Assembly (NCBI RefSeq): GCF_040289685.1 | Contig: NZ_PSLQ01000047.1 | Location: 1-28,395, forward strand | DNA length: 28,395 nt | From: Pyrinomonas sp040289685 | GTDB lineage: Bacteria; Acidobacteriota; Blastocatellia; Pyrinomonadales; Pyrinomonadaceae | Direction of reading: 5' to 3' | Shown here: in pieces, positions 1 to 9,644 of the stretch | Layout: the number at the start of each line of letters is the position of its first letter | Position numbering within the stretch: position 1 is the stretch's first letter | Notes under the pieces: generated by a model | Seen by the model: only the letters and a program-made list of their open reading frames with translations | Databases searched by the model: none | What the model was told of the DNA's origin: nothing | Position numbers and translations under genes: made by a program

Positions 1-13
1 CCCTCAATGAATT

Positions 14-50
14 GAGGGGGATTACAGCCCACTCGCGCTCCCCCGTTTTT
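14..50 (+). terminator. Possible intrinsic terminator of an upstream gene
   Basis: A G5-A run at 16-21 can pair with T-C5 at 39-44, and a T5 tract follows at 46-50. A second, tighter hairpin (stem 1-7 with 12-18) overlaps it at the very edge of the window. The T tract after a GC stem is what an intrinsic terminator looks like, but the 17-nt loop is long and the gene it would end lies outside the window. Confidence 0.35.
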
Positions 51-104
51 CTAAAGCGAACGGCCTTGGCGAGATCGGTTACGCGACAGCGCACCAGTGC
101 GAGG

Positions 105-134
105 TTGCGACGGCGATGCGCTCTCCGCTACAAT
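105..134 (+). promoter_or_regulatory. Predicted sigma70-type promoter for the PpiD-like gene
   Basis: TTGCGA at 105-110 and TACAAT at 129-134 are separated by 18 nt. The predicted transcript would begin near 141, upstream of the ATG at 208. This argues against the longer reading frame that opens at 97. Seen by eye only. Confidence 0.45.
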
Positions 135-207
135 CCAGCTTTTCAAATCGCAGATAGACGCTTCAATGGTGCGAAGCGTCTACTTCCGGAAGACACGAGA
201 TCAAACT

Positions 208-2247
208 ATGTTGAAATATTTGAGCCGCATGGAGCGGACGCGAAGCGCCATCATCATCGGCTTCGCCCTGTTGATGGGCATCAGCCTCATCTTCTTCTAT
301 GCCCCTGGAACTTTGGACTACATGAATCCACAGGCCTTAGCGCGTCAGACGCTGGCGCGCGTCGGCGACGAAAAGATCACCGTCGGCGACTTCAGTCTCG
401 TGCGAGACGATTATCTGATGAGATTCGGCGGGCCGATGGTGCTGTTGCAACTGGGCGGCGACCGTTGGATTCTCAACGGGATGATCAACGATCGTGTGCT
501 GTTTCAGGAGGCCGAGCGGCTCGGTCTCGCCGCTTCCGACGCGGAAGTGGCGGAGCAGATACGCCGTCTTTACAGCGACGCTTCGGGCAAATTCGTCGGC
601 TTCGACCGCTACCGAGAAGCTGTAACCAGGCGTTACGGCAGCGTCGAGGCCTTCGAGCGGCAAGTTCGCATCGAACTGACCAAAGAGAAACTACGCGCGT
701 TCATCACTGCTGGCGTGCAGGTCTCTGAAGAGGAGGTGCTCGACGACTTCAGACGGCGCAACACCAAATTCGACCTCGTCTATGTGCCCGTGACAGCGGA
801 CAAGTTGGCGCAGACCATTGAGCCTTCCGAACAGGAGTTGCGCGATTTCTATGAGGCGCACAAGGCTGACTTCCGCATCAACGAGCCGCAGAAGAAGATC
901 CGTTACCTGTTCATCGAGCAGGAAAAGGTCGGGCAAAAGATCAAGCTCTCCGACGAGCAATTGCGCGCGGAGTACGAAAAGCTCTCGCCCGAGAACAAAC
1001 TGGCGGGCGTGCGCGTGCAACAGATCGTGCTCAAAGTGGCGCGGCCTGAACTCGACGCCGAGGTTCGCGCCAAGGCTGATGAGTTGGTCCAGAAGCTGCG
1101 CGGCCCCGACGGCAAGGCGAGCGAGCAAGCCTTTGCCGAGGCGGCGCGTGGCAACTCCGAAGACCCGGCAACGGCACGTGAAGGCGGGTATTTACCGCGT
1201 CCGGTGCGCCGTAACGCGAACAAGCCGGATGACCCGTTGCAACAGACGCTCGATGCCGAAGAGGGCCAAGTGATCGGTCCGATCAAGTACGGCAACGCCT
1301 ACTTCATCTTTCGTCGCGGCGCCGCTGTGCCGAAGACTTTCGAAGAAGCGAAGCGCGAACTGGAGGTCTCTTTGCGCAACCGCCTCTCTTACAACGCCGC
1401 TTCACAGCTAGCTGACCGCGCCGCTGCCATGTTGCGTGAGACCAAGGACGTCGAGCGCGTCGCTCAACAGCTAGCCGCCGAAGCGAACATGTCGCCGCGC
1501 GAGATGGTACGCGAAACGCCCTACATCGTGCGCGGCGATGATGTGCCGAATATCGGCGTCAATCCCCAGTTCGAAGACGCGATCGAAGAGCTCAAAGAGA
1601 TAGGCGATGTCGGAAACAAGGTCGGCGTCCGCAATGGCTTCGCCATCCCGCTCCTAGTCGATCGGAAGGAGCCGCGCATACGCGAGTTCGAGGAAGTGCG
1701 CGACGACGTGCGCAACCGTTTGCGGCGCGAGCGCGCCGCAGAGAAGCTCGAACAAGTGGCGCGCGACATCGCCGCCAATGCGCAAAGCCCAGCCGATTTG
1801 AAAGCGCTGGCGGCAAAATACGGTTTGCAGGAGCAGACGGCTGCCGATTACAGGCTCGGAACGCCGCTCAACGAAGTGGGGACTAATCCGGCTGCCGACG
1901 AAGCGATCTACCGTTTGCAAGCTGGTCAAGTGAGCAAAGAGCCGGTCAAAATGGGCGATTCGTGGGTCGTCGTCGGGGTCAACAAACGGACCGAAGCCGA
2001 TCTGACTGAATTTGCCAAACGGCGCGATGATCTGATGGAAGAGGCTCTGGCGGAACGTCGCGCGCAGATCTTCGAAGACTTCCTCGAAGAAGCGCGCGCC
2101 CGCATGCAACGTGCAGGCAAGATCAAAGTCTATGAGGACATTCTGAAGAAAGTGGCTTCGGAACCATTCGTCTCGGAGAATCGAGCGAAGCGAGCGGAAT
2201 CGCTCGTTGATCCGAGGCGCATCTTCTCGCGCAGGGAGAGCGCGTAA
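208..2247 (+). CDS. PpiD/SurA-like membrane-anchored peptidyl-prolyl isomerase
   Basis: A 679-residue periplasmic folding factor anchored in the inner membrane. Residues about 14-31 form one hydrophobic segment after a short basic N-terminus, the PpiD topology. A SurA_N-like chaperone region follows (about 53-165), then a parvulin domain (about 265-370) containing the VQQIVL strand and the EGGYLPR turn typical of PpiC/SurA rotamases. A second, degenerate parvulin-like stretch lies nearer the C-terminus (the GDSWVVVGVNKR region). The family assists folding of outer-membrane and exported proteins. The frame is open from 97, but 208 is preferred because the protein then begins just before the membrane anchor and lies downstream of the predicted promoter at 105-134. 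There is no strong Shine-Dalgarno, so 166 remains possible. The gene stands alone; the next gene is on the other strand. Confidence 0.85.
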   Translation: MLKYLSRMERTRSAIIIGFALLMGISLIFFYAPGTLDYMNPQALARQTLARVGDEKITVGDFSLVRDDYLMRFGGPMVLLQLGGDRWILNGMINDRVLFQEAERLGLAASDAEVAEQIRRLYSDASGKFVGFDRYREAVTRRYGSVEAFERQVRIELTKEKLRAFITAGVQVSEEEVLDDFRRRNTKFDLVYVPVTADKLAQTIEPSEQELRDFYEAHKADFRINEPQKKIRYLFIEQEKVGQKIKLSDEQLRAEYEKLSPENKLAGVRVQQIVLKVARPELDAEVRAKADELVQKLRGPDGKASEQAFAEAARGNSEDPATAREGGYLPRPVRRNANKPDDPLQQTLDAEEGQVIGPIKYGNAYFIFRRGAAVPKTFEEAKRELEVSLRNRLSYNAASQLADRAAAMLRETKDVERVAQQLAAEANMSPREMVRETPYIVRGDDVPNIGVNPQFEDAIEELKEIGDVGNKVGVRNGFAIPLLVDRKEPRIREFEEVRDDVRNRLRRERAAEKLEQVARDIAANAQSPADLKALAAKYGLQEQTAADYRLGTPLNEVGTNPAADEAIYRLQAGQVSKEPVKMGDSWVVVGVNKRTEADLTEFAKRRDDLMEEALAERRAQIFEDFLEEARARMQRAGKIKVYEDILKKVASEPFVSENRAKRAESLVDPRRIFSRRESA

Positions 2248-2596
2248 TCGCGGCTTAGGCTCCAAGGACTCGTCTTCCACTGTCGCGCGCGATCGAGTGA
2301 GTTAGCAAACCAAGGCCTCTCGTCCCTTCGCTGCTGGGCGCGGTGGGCGCGTCGCGGGCGGTGGAAGTCGGAGTTTGCATCTCCGATAGCGCGAGGGTCG
2401 GGTTGGCGAAAGATGCAAGGTGTGGCGAGCGGTAGACGCCGGAGGTTGCATCTCTAGAGGCAGTGAATGAAGCGGGAAACAACAAGGGCAAGCCGCATTT
2501 GAGGCGTGCGTGCCCCTAACGTTGTAGAACGGGAATCGAATGGGCGGCGACGACTGGCAGGCAAGGCCGAGCCGTTTCCGTCCAACTTTGTCCCTG
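2248..2596. other. Intergenic stretch without a supported gene
   Basis: About 350 nt between the PpiD-like gene and the hairpin that precedes the next (- strand) gene. Short frames on the - strand cross it but show no recognisable family, and they contain the same sequence twice (see the repeat at 2354-2454), so I treat the region as non-coding. Confidence 0.5.
2354..2454. repeat. Pair of diverged ~30-nt direct repeats
   Basis: The 30-nt stretches 2354-2383 and 2425-2454 match at 25 of 30 positions by eye. Both share the core TTGCATCTC preceded by GGAG. The first copy contains a small inverted repeat (GGAG...CTCC). They lie 71 nt apart in non-coding DNA, consistent with a dispersed intergenic repeat. 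Confidence 0.5.
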
Positions 2597-2641
2597 AGAA
2601 CCACAACCTCTTGCGGTCAACCCACAAGAGGTTGTGGTTCT
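2597..2641. terminator. 17-bp perfect stem-loop between convergent genes
   Basis: Positions 2597-2613 pair perfectly with 2625-2641 around an 11-nt loop. The element sits between the 3' ends of two convergent genes, 20 nt past the stop codon of the - strand secreted protein. Neither side has a real T tract (TTGTCTCT follows on +), so it may be a bidirectional terminator or a 3'-end stabilising hairpin. Confidence 0.5.
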
Positions 2642-2661
2642 TGTCTCTGGGGAGGGAAGCG

Positions 2662-3711
2662 TTAGAGTTCGCGCACTAGATTGCCCACCTCGGCTTGCGG
2701 CAGTTGCAGTTGAAGCTGAACCTCGTTGCCTCGCGTTGTGATGTTCAGGTTGCCGAGCGCGACTTGCGCAAGACGCCCGCGATTGCCGGGAAGCTGTGAA
2801 GCCATGGCTCCGCCGATCTGTTTGATCGCAGCGAGCGTGTCGCCGAGGTATTTAGCCTGCTCCGCCGATTGCGAACGCGCCGTCAATAGCATTTCGAAGC
2901 CTTGTGCCGTCGTATCAATCGAACCGTAAAACTGTCGGACGGCAGCGATGGCGCGCGAGACTTCGTCGTTGCCCAAAACGTTCATACTGGAGATATCCGG
3001 CACAGTTCCGCCAAATCCGATAAGGGCGTTGCCGTTGCGCGTAGCCAGCGCGACCAACTCGCCGTCGACGCGCCCGGTCCCTTGCTGGGCAATTAAAGCG
3101 GCGCGCACGCGCGACGGTGTGCCAAGGGCTAAAGTGTTGGCGTCGATTTCGGCGACGGCGACCTCGCCTAGTCGAGCCGGAAATAGGCCGAGAAGTTTGG
3201 TCTGATTTTCGATGGTGAAAATGTAGATCGAACGGCCTTGATGTTGCTCTTCGCGGTATTTGCCCTTGGCCGCAAGCCGTCCGGCGGCGAGCATGGTGCC
3301 AGCATTGAATTTGCCGTGCGCGAGCGCGACGGTCTCGATCTTAGAAGCTCCCGACGGCGTGTTGACGAAGCGAGCGCCAACGGCGACGCGCTCGAACGAA
3401 CGCGGATCGATTCCCGTGCGAGCGCGGAAGCCATCGATCTCGGCGTTCACTTTGGCGAGTTTAGCTGGATCGCCCGCATATATGCGTGGGAGTGCGTCGT
3501 TGAGCAAGCGCGTCAGGTTCACCAACATGACGGCGTCAGATGTCGGCAAGGCCGCCAACAGCGGATCGGCGGGCGCGCTCTTTTGCGCTGTGCGCGGCGA
3601 GGTTTGATTCAGCGCTCTTTGCTGGCGCTGTTGCGCCGAAACGATCGCTAGGGGAAAGATCGGAATCGAAAAGAGAAGAAAGATTTTGAGAAGAAAAGTT
3701 TTCGCCTTCAT
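2662..3711 (-). CDS. Secreted protein of unknown function
   Basis: A 349-residue exported protein. The N-terminus MKAKTFLLKIFLLFSIPIFP is basic then hydrophobic and ends in a likely signal-peptidase site near VSAQ. A low-complexity Q/R/S/P-rich linker follows, then a globular region starting LPTSDAVMLVNL with the phrase TGIDPRSFERVAVG. This pattern (a P-S-D strand, then 'TGIDP') is reminiscent of DUF3352-type extracytoplasmic proteins, but I cannot assign it. The frame extends to 3753; 3711 is preferred because it starts directly at the signal peptide and has GGGAG about 11 nt upstream. No catalytic motif is visible. It is on the same strand as the downstream-lying thiolase gene, but a 270-nt gap suggests separate transcription. 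Confidence 0.7.
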   Translation of the reverse strand: MKAKTFLLKIFLLFSIPIFPLAIVSAQQRQQRALNQTSPRTAQKSAPADPLLAALPTSDAVMLVNLTRLLNDALPRIYAGDPAKLAKVNAEIDGFRARTGIDPRSFERVAVGARFVNTPSGASKIETVALAHGKFNAGTMLAAGRLAAKGKYREEQHQGRSIYIFTIENQTKLLGLFPARLGEVAVAEIDANTLALGTPSRVRAALIAQQGTGRVDGELVALATRNGNALIGFGGTVPDISSMNVLGNDEVSRAIAAVRQFYGSIDTTAQGFEMLLTARSQSAEQAKYLGDTLAAIKQIGGAMASQLPGNRGRLAQVALGNLNITTRGNEVQLQLQLPQAEVGNLVREL

Positions 3712-3787
3712 GATCTTCGTCGCTCCCATGTCGTCTGGCCTTCGGATGCGCACGCGCTCGCGCGGGTTGGCCGTGTTGCAGATGTTT

Positions 3788-3803
3788 CCGCGCGAACGCG
3801 CGG
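3788..3803. other. GC hairpin in the leader of the secreted-protein gene
   Basis: CCGCGCG (3788-3794) and CGCGCGG (3797-3803) form a compact inverted repeat, followed on + by TCTTTTC. No + strand gene precedes it, so a terminator role is unlikely. On the - strand it lies in the 230-nt space between the thiolase stop and the secreted-protein start, where it would be a leader hairpin or a thiolase 3' end structure. Confidence 0.3.
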
Positions 3804-3981
3804 TCTTTTCGTCCGCCGGATTCGGCCATATTGCGGATACCTTTAGCTCGATTCAGCGCCGCTCGCACTTCTTCGCAAAGGGCGAACCATCAAACGGCGT
3901 GCACGGAAATTTTGGTTCGATGATTTCAAAATTTCTTCGGCTCGCCAACCGATCGGCTCTCAATCGCCTGAGCTGCTCAGA

Positions 3982-5169
3982 TCATACCGCTTCGACCAGC
4001 AGCGCCAACCCCATTCCGCCGCTTACGCACAACGTCGCCAGCCCGCGTCGTGCATGTCGCCGTGCCATTTCGTGAAGCAGCGTCGTGACGATACGCGCTC
4101 CCGTACAGCCGATCGGATGACCGAGCGCGATGGCGCCGCCGTTGACGTTTAGCCGGTTCGGATCGAAGCGCAGTTCGCGGTCGCAAGCGATGACTTGTGC
4201 AGCGAACGCTTCGTTCAATTCGACGAGGTCGATTTCGTCGAGCGAGAGCTTTTGTCGCGCAAGCAAGCGTCGCACGGCGGGCACTGGTCCAATGCCCATG
4301 ATATCTGGCGCGACGCCGACCACTTCGTAATCGACGATGCGCGCTTGCGGTTCGATCTTGAAGGTCAAGACGGCCTCTTCGCTCAACACCGCGACCGCGG
4401 CGGCGCCATCCGTGATGCCGGAAGAGTTACCAGCCGTCACGGTGCCGTTTGCTGCGAAGACCGGCGGCAGACGGCGCAGCGCTTCCATGGTCGTCTCAGG
4501 CCGCGGATGCTCGTCGCGCGCGAAGAGCACGGTTTCGCCCTTGCGACCTTTGATCTCGATCGGGACCGTCTCAGCCGCGAAGCGTCCGCTCTCGATGGCG
4601 GCAGCGGCGCGTTGTTGTGACCGAAGCGCATATTGATCTTGCTCCTCGCGCGAAATCTCGTAAAGCTGCGCGAGCTTTTCCGCCGTCTCGCCCATCAACA
4701 TGCCGGATAGCGGATCGAGAAACCCATCGCGGTACATGGCATCGACCAGTTGAGAATGGCCCATGCGCATGCCCCACCGCACGCCCTCGGCTAGATATGG
4801 CACGCGCGACATGGTTTCGACGCCACCAGCGAGCACGACTTCGGCGCGTCCCAGCATGATCTCTTGAGCTGCGAGGATAATCGCCTTCAAGCCCGATCCG
4901 CAAGCTTGGTTGACCGTATAGGCGGGAACTTCTTCCGGAAGATCGGCCCGATAAGCTATTTGGCGCGCGACGTTCGGTCCGAGGCCGGCTTGACGAGCCG
5001 ATCCCCAAATCACCTCTTGAACATCTCGCGGAGCGATTCTTGTTCGACGCAGGCTCTCGGCAGCAACCACCGCCCCCAACTCTGCCGCCGTATGTTGCGC
5101 CAGCGAGCCGCCAAAGCGCCCGATTGGCGTGCGCACAGCGCCGGATAGGTAGACTCTTTCGCTTGCCAT
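3982..5169 (-). CDS. Acetyl-CoA acetyltransferase (thiolase)
   Basis: A 395-residue thiolase that condenses two acetyl-CoA to acetoacetyl-CoA, or cleaves 3-ketoacyl-CoA (EC 2.3.1.9 or 2.3.1.16 class), in the cytoplasm. The full catalytic set is present: nucleophilic Cys90 in NQACGSGLKA, His351 in GHPIGCTGAR and Cys381 in CVSGGMG. The internal NVNGGAIALGHP block is also typical. Length matches the family (390-395). The start ATG at 5169 has GGAG 6 nt upstream. No beta-oxidation or polyhydroxyalkanoate genes adjoin, so I cannot say whether the main role is biosynthetic or degradative, and no gene symbol is given. Confidence 0.95.
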   Translation of the reverse strand: MASERVYLSGAVRTPIGRFGGSLAQHTAAELGAVVAAESLRRTRIAPRDVQEVIWGSARQAGLGPNVARQIAYRADLPEEVPAYTVNQACGSGLKAIILAAQEIMLGRAEVVLAGGVETMSRVPYLAEGVRWGMRMGHSQLVDAMYRDGFLDPLSGMLMGETAEKLAQLYEISREEQDQYALRSQQRAAAAIESGRFAAETVPIEIKGRKGETVLFARDEHPRPETTMEALRRLPPVFAANGTVTAGNSSGITDGAAAVAVLSEEAVLTFKIEPQARIVDYEVVGVAPDIMGIGPVPAVRRLLARQKLSLDEIDLVELNEAFAAQVIACDRELRFDPNRLNVNGGAIALGHPIGCTGARIVTTLLHEMARRHARRGLATLCVSGGMGLALLVEAV

Positions 5170-5208
5170 TCTCGCTCCAAAAGGTTTCGTGCTTTCGTCG
5201 TCCGAAGG

Positions 5209-5218
5209 ATGTTAACAT
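5209..5218. promoter_or_regulatory. Perfect 10-bp palindrome in a divergent promoter region
   Basis: ATGTTAACAT at 5209-5218 is a perfect palindrome 40 nt upstream of the thiolase start, in the 207-nt space shared with the divergent nuclease-like gene. It could be an operator half-site pair or chance; no convincing -35/-10 pair was found beside it. Confidence 0.2.
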
Positions 5219-5376
5219 GCGCTTCGGTTGTGGGAGAAGCGGGCCGTAGGCAGGGCGGTGCGTCGGCCTTTCATGCGTCGGATGCCAGTTGGTCGTGGAT
5301 GGGCAGGCGAAACGGTGCGCGTTGCCAACGCTTTCCGCGTTAGGGCGTGCCGGTTGGTTACGGGAGGCCAAGACCA

Positions 5377-6861
5377 ATGCAGAGCGGTGAGACGGAGCTT
5401 TCCGCCGCGCTCGGCGAACATCGGGAGTGGATCTGCACCGATTCACGAGGCGCGAGCGTGAGCTTGCGCGCCGGAGATTGGAACGTCTTCATCGAATACG
5501 GACGACTCTTCTTCAGCTACTGGACCAGTAAGGGGACGTTGGTCTGGCGCGTGGTGACCTATCGCCGGAATGGGAGTTCGCTCGTGCTCGAAGTCGCACG
5601 ACTGAGCGGAGCCGAACGAACACGGCTCGAACTCGTCCCGCGTGCGGCGGCCCAAACAGCGGTGGCTTGCGTGAAAGAAGCCCGACTGGCACGCGCTGCA
5701 AGATTGGCCACCCTCTTTTGTCCGCCCGGCGCGCGCATCATCGAACTCGGTTTAAGTCAAACGCGGCGTCCGACGCGAGCAGGTCGTTACGCGCGAATCA
5801 TCATCGCGCACGCCTCGGAGCGATTGGCTATCGCTGGACCGATCACGAACATTTCGCTGCAGGAGGCGGATTCCTTTCTCGCCGCTTCGCTCGGCTGGTT
5901 CGCGCGCTTGCGCGAACGAAAGCAACCGGTGGAAAGATTCGCGCTGGCCGTTGGTCCGTTGATTGGGGCGGCGATGGCAAAACGCCTCGCGCTTTTGCGC
6001 GACGAGTGGCAGAAGGCGATCTGCCTCTTCGAAGTGGACGAGCGGGGCGAGGCGGTTCATCCGTTGCCATTCGCTTCGCTCGCTGATTTGCTCGCGAACG
6101 CCGTGCCTTTGCAGGCAACGCCATCGACGAAGATGAGCCGGACCGCGCAAAAGTTACTCGCGCTGGCACCCGAAGCGATCGATGTCGTGCGCACGCGCGG
6201 CGGCGAGACGTTGCGCTTTCATGGGTTGCCTTTTGCGCGCGTGCGCCGCGTCGTTGGCTGCGAACGCGCCTGGTTCGGCGTCGGCACACGGCGCGTGTTG
6301 GATGAAGAGTCATGGCCCGAACTGGTTCGGTTGATCGCGGAATTGAAGGAGCATCGGCGCGCCGACGCTTTGTTCAAACATCACGCGCTCTACCGTGCGG
6401 CGCCGGAAGCGTGGCTCGAATCGCTCTTGCGGCGGAAAATCGATGCGCTCGATCCCGGCTTGAAGCTTTCGCCGCTGCACGCGCAACTGCGCACGCCGCG
6501 CGACGCAGAGGATGCGCGCCCGGTCGACCTCGTGGCCCAACGCAAAGACGGCCGCATCGTGGTGATCGAGTTGAAAGCGCACGAGGATCCGGGGATCGTG
6601 CTTCAAGGGGCGGATTACTGGCGCCGAGTTGAAGCGCAGCGACGTGCCGGTCACCTGTCGAAGCTCTTCCCTGATGCGCCCATCGCTGATCTACCCGCCA
6701 TCGTCTATTTGGCAGCACCGACGCTCTGCTTTTCGAAGAACGCGCAGAGGCTTGCACGCCTAATCGATCCGCGCCTTGAGATCTACCGCCTCGATCTGAA
6801 CGAGGATTGGCGCGTCGGCGTGCGCGTTGCCCGTCGCACGCTGCTGACTGTGCCGGATTGA
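5377..6861 (+). CDS. Uncharacterised protein with C-terminal PD-(D/E)XK nuclease-like domain
   Basis: A 494-residue soluble protein. The first ~330 residues match nothing I recognise. They contain two basic segments and a GVGTRRVLDEESWPEL block. From about residue 343 the sequence fits the PD-(D/E)XK nuclease fold: an opening helix PEAWLESLLRRKID (E344/E348), VDLV (Asp384), then VVIELK (Glu398, Lys400), and QGADY (Q410...Y414), recalling the QxxxY motif of RecB-type nucleases. Such a core normally binds Mg2+ and cleaves DNA; that is inference here. The start ATG at 5377 has GGGAGG 9 nt upstream; an upstream in-frame GTG at 5347 is less likely. The neighbours (thiolase, purH) give no functional hint. 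It could be a repair enzyme, a solitary restriction-type nuclease or an inactive relative. Confidence 0.75.
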   Translation: MQSGETELSAALGEHREWICTDSRGASVSLRAGDWNVFIEYGRLFFSYWTSKGTLVWRVVTYRRNGSSLVLEVARLSGAERTRLELVPRAAAQTAVACVKEARLARAARLATLFCPPGARIIELGLSQTRRPTRAGRYARIIIAHASERLAIAGPITNISLQEADSFLAASLGWFARLRERKQPVERFALAVGPLIGAAMAKRLALLRDEWQKAICLFEVDERGEAVHPLPFASLADLLANAVPLQATPSTKMSRTAQKLLALAPEAIDVVRTRGGETLRFHGLPFARVRRVVGCERAWFGVGTRRVLDEESWPELVRLIAELKEHRRADALFKHHALYRAAPEAWLESLLRRKIDALDPGLKLSPLHAQLRTPRDAEDARPVDLVAQRKDGRIVVIELKAHEDPGIVLQGADYWRRVEAQRRAGHLSKLFPDAPIADLPAIVYLAAPTLCFSKNAQRLARLIDPRLEIYRLDLNEDWRVGVRVARRTLLTVPD

Positions 6862-6875
6862 TTGGCCGCGTTCGA

Positions 6876-8459
<1,584 letters not shown>

Positions 8460-8497
8460 GATCCTCTTCGTTTAACCGTCTCCTCCGCTTTGAGATG

Positions 8498-9475
8498 TCA
8501 GTTACCGTCGGGCGTGCGCGACGTGTAACCTTCGCGCAGGGCGCGTGCGCGCAGGGCGCGTGCGCGGCGCAGGCGCACCTCGAGACGATGGAAACGACCG
8601 CCTGCGCTTCGCTCCTCGGCGTAGTAACCGAGCACGTACTGACTAGCCAAATCGTCGGCGATGGCGCGGAAGACCGGCGACAGATCCAGTTCGGCGCGCG
8701 GATCGAGCGCTGTCCGTGAGTTGCCGACGAGGAAGTATCGCCCACCAGTGCGTTCGGCGAGCTGTCGGAAGCCTTTGCTCGGTGGACGTGGGGCGAGATG
8801 TCCGTCGCGCGGCACGTAAAGAGGCAGATGTATGACGTAAATGGAGACTTGTCGGGCGTTCGCTTCCGCGATCGCCTCTTCCGCCGAAAGGCGACTGGCG
8901 TTGTCGAGTCCGTCACTGATCAAAATGACGATGCGTCGCTCTTCTGGATTAACCTTTGCACCGAAAAGTCGGACGGCAGCCGTCGCCCCATCGAAAATGG
9001 CCGTGCGCTGGTTCGGCAGAGCCGGGAAGCGGAACTCAGCGCGCGCGCGTGCGACTTCGTCGGTGAGAGGCAATGCCACTTCTGGACGATCGCGAAACCG
9101 CACGACGGCGACGCGCGAGACGCGAAAGCGCCCGAGAATCGCCAGCGCCGCTTCGCGTTGATGTTCGATGATGTCGCGCACGCTGCCTGAGGCATCGAGC
9201 GCGAAGACGAGCGCAACGCGCTCGGAGCCGGGGGCGAAATAATCGATCGCCACCGGACGCCCATCCTCGCTCAAGAGAAAATCGTCTTTGGTAAGACCGG
9301 TGACGCGCCGACCGTTGCGGTCGGTGACGATCACGGGGACAGTCACGAGATTAGTATTGATGCGGATCGTTTCTTCGTTTTGAAGGCGCTGCGCATGGCC
9401 CGTTGCGACCAGAGCGGCGAGGAGGCAAACGGTCAACGCGCGCCGGATCAGTTCCGTGCTGAATGTTGGAGACAT
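8498..9475 (-). CDS. Secreted VWFA-domain protein (acidobacterial type)
   Basis: A 325-residue exported protein with signal peptide (residues 1 to ~29, ending GHAQ). A short beta-rich segment follows, TVPVIVTDRNGRRVTGL then DDFLLSEDGRPV, as in the VWFA-related Acidobacterial family (TIGR03436 type). The von Willebrand A domain has a complete metal site: DASGS (94-98), a Thr near 158 and SDGLD (187-191). Proteins of this family are abundant in Acidobacteriota and are thought to mediate metal-dependent adhesion; the ligand is unknown. The C-terminus (about 303-316) contains ALRAR in tandem, produced by a perfect 15-nt duplication. A 25-residue membrane peptide gene lies 22 nt upstream and purH 38 nt downstream. 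Confidence 0.85.
   Translation of the reverse strand: MSPTFSTELIRRALTVCLLAALVATGHAQRLQNEETIRINTNLVTVPVIVTDRNGRRVTGLTKDDFLLSEDGRPVAIDYFAPGSERVALVFALDASGSVRDIIEHQREAALAILGRFRVSRVAVVRFRDRPEVALPLTDEVARARAEFRFPALPNQRTAIFDGATAAVRLFGAKVNPEERRIVILISDGLDNASRLSAEEAIAEANARQVSIYVIHLPLYVPRDGHLAPRPPSKGFRQLAERTGGRYFLVGNSRTALDPRAELDLSPVFRAIADDLASQYVLGYYAEERSAGGRFHRLEVRLRRARALRARALREGYTSRTPDGN
8534..8563. repeat. Perfect 15-nt tandem duplication
   Basis: 8534-8548 is repeated exactly at 8549-8563. It lies in the 3' end of the vWFA gene and keeps the frame, duplicating five residues. Probably replication slippage in a very GC-rich run. Confidence 0.8.
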
Positions 9476-9497
9476 GGATGCGGTCGTCGTTCGATCT

Positions 9498-9575
9498 TTA
9501 GAGCGAGAAGCGACCTAGGAAAAGAAAGCTCAAGATGACGACGAGCGTGATGACGACGATCTTGACCAAACTCAC
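9498..9575 (-). CDS. Putative 25-residue single-pass membrane peptide
   Basis: A GTG-started frame encodes 25 residues beginning MSLVKIVVITLVVIL and ending SFLFLGRFSL, then TAA. Nearly the whole peptide is one hydrophobic helix with Lys5 at one end and Arg22 at the other. A strong Shine-Dalgarno, GGAGGAG (9583-9589 on the complement), lies 7 nt before the start. It follows a predicted - strand promoter (9645-9673) and ends 22 nt before the vWFA start, so it looks like the first gene of a vWFA-purH transcript. I do not recognise a family. It could be a small regulatory membrane protein, a leader peptide coupling translation to the vWFA gene, or a chance frame; the ribosome-binding site and composition favour a real product. 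Confidence 0.5.
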   Translation of the reverse strand: MSLVKIVVITLVVILSFLFLGRFSL

Positions 9576-9644
9576 CGTTGTTCTCCTCCGGAGCGCCTTG
9601 AAGCGGCACGATGAACTCAGACGGAATGGCACGTCGAACTGAAA

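Noticed and set aside
2302..2604. A 100-codon - strand frame in the first intergenic region
   Set aside because: It encodes the diverged DNA repeat twice, and has no ribosome site or protein family.
5170..5446. A 291-codon - strand frame from 5446 overlapping the thiolase
   Set aside because: A frameshifted shadow of the thiolase gene; Arg/Ser-rich with no motif.
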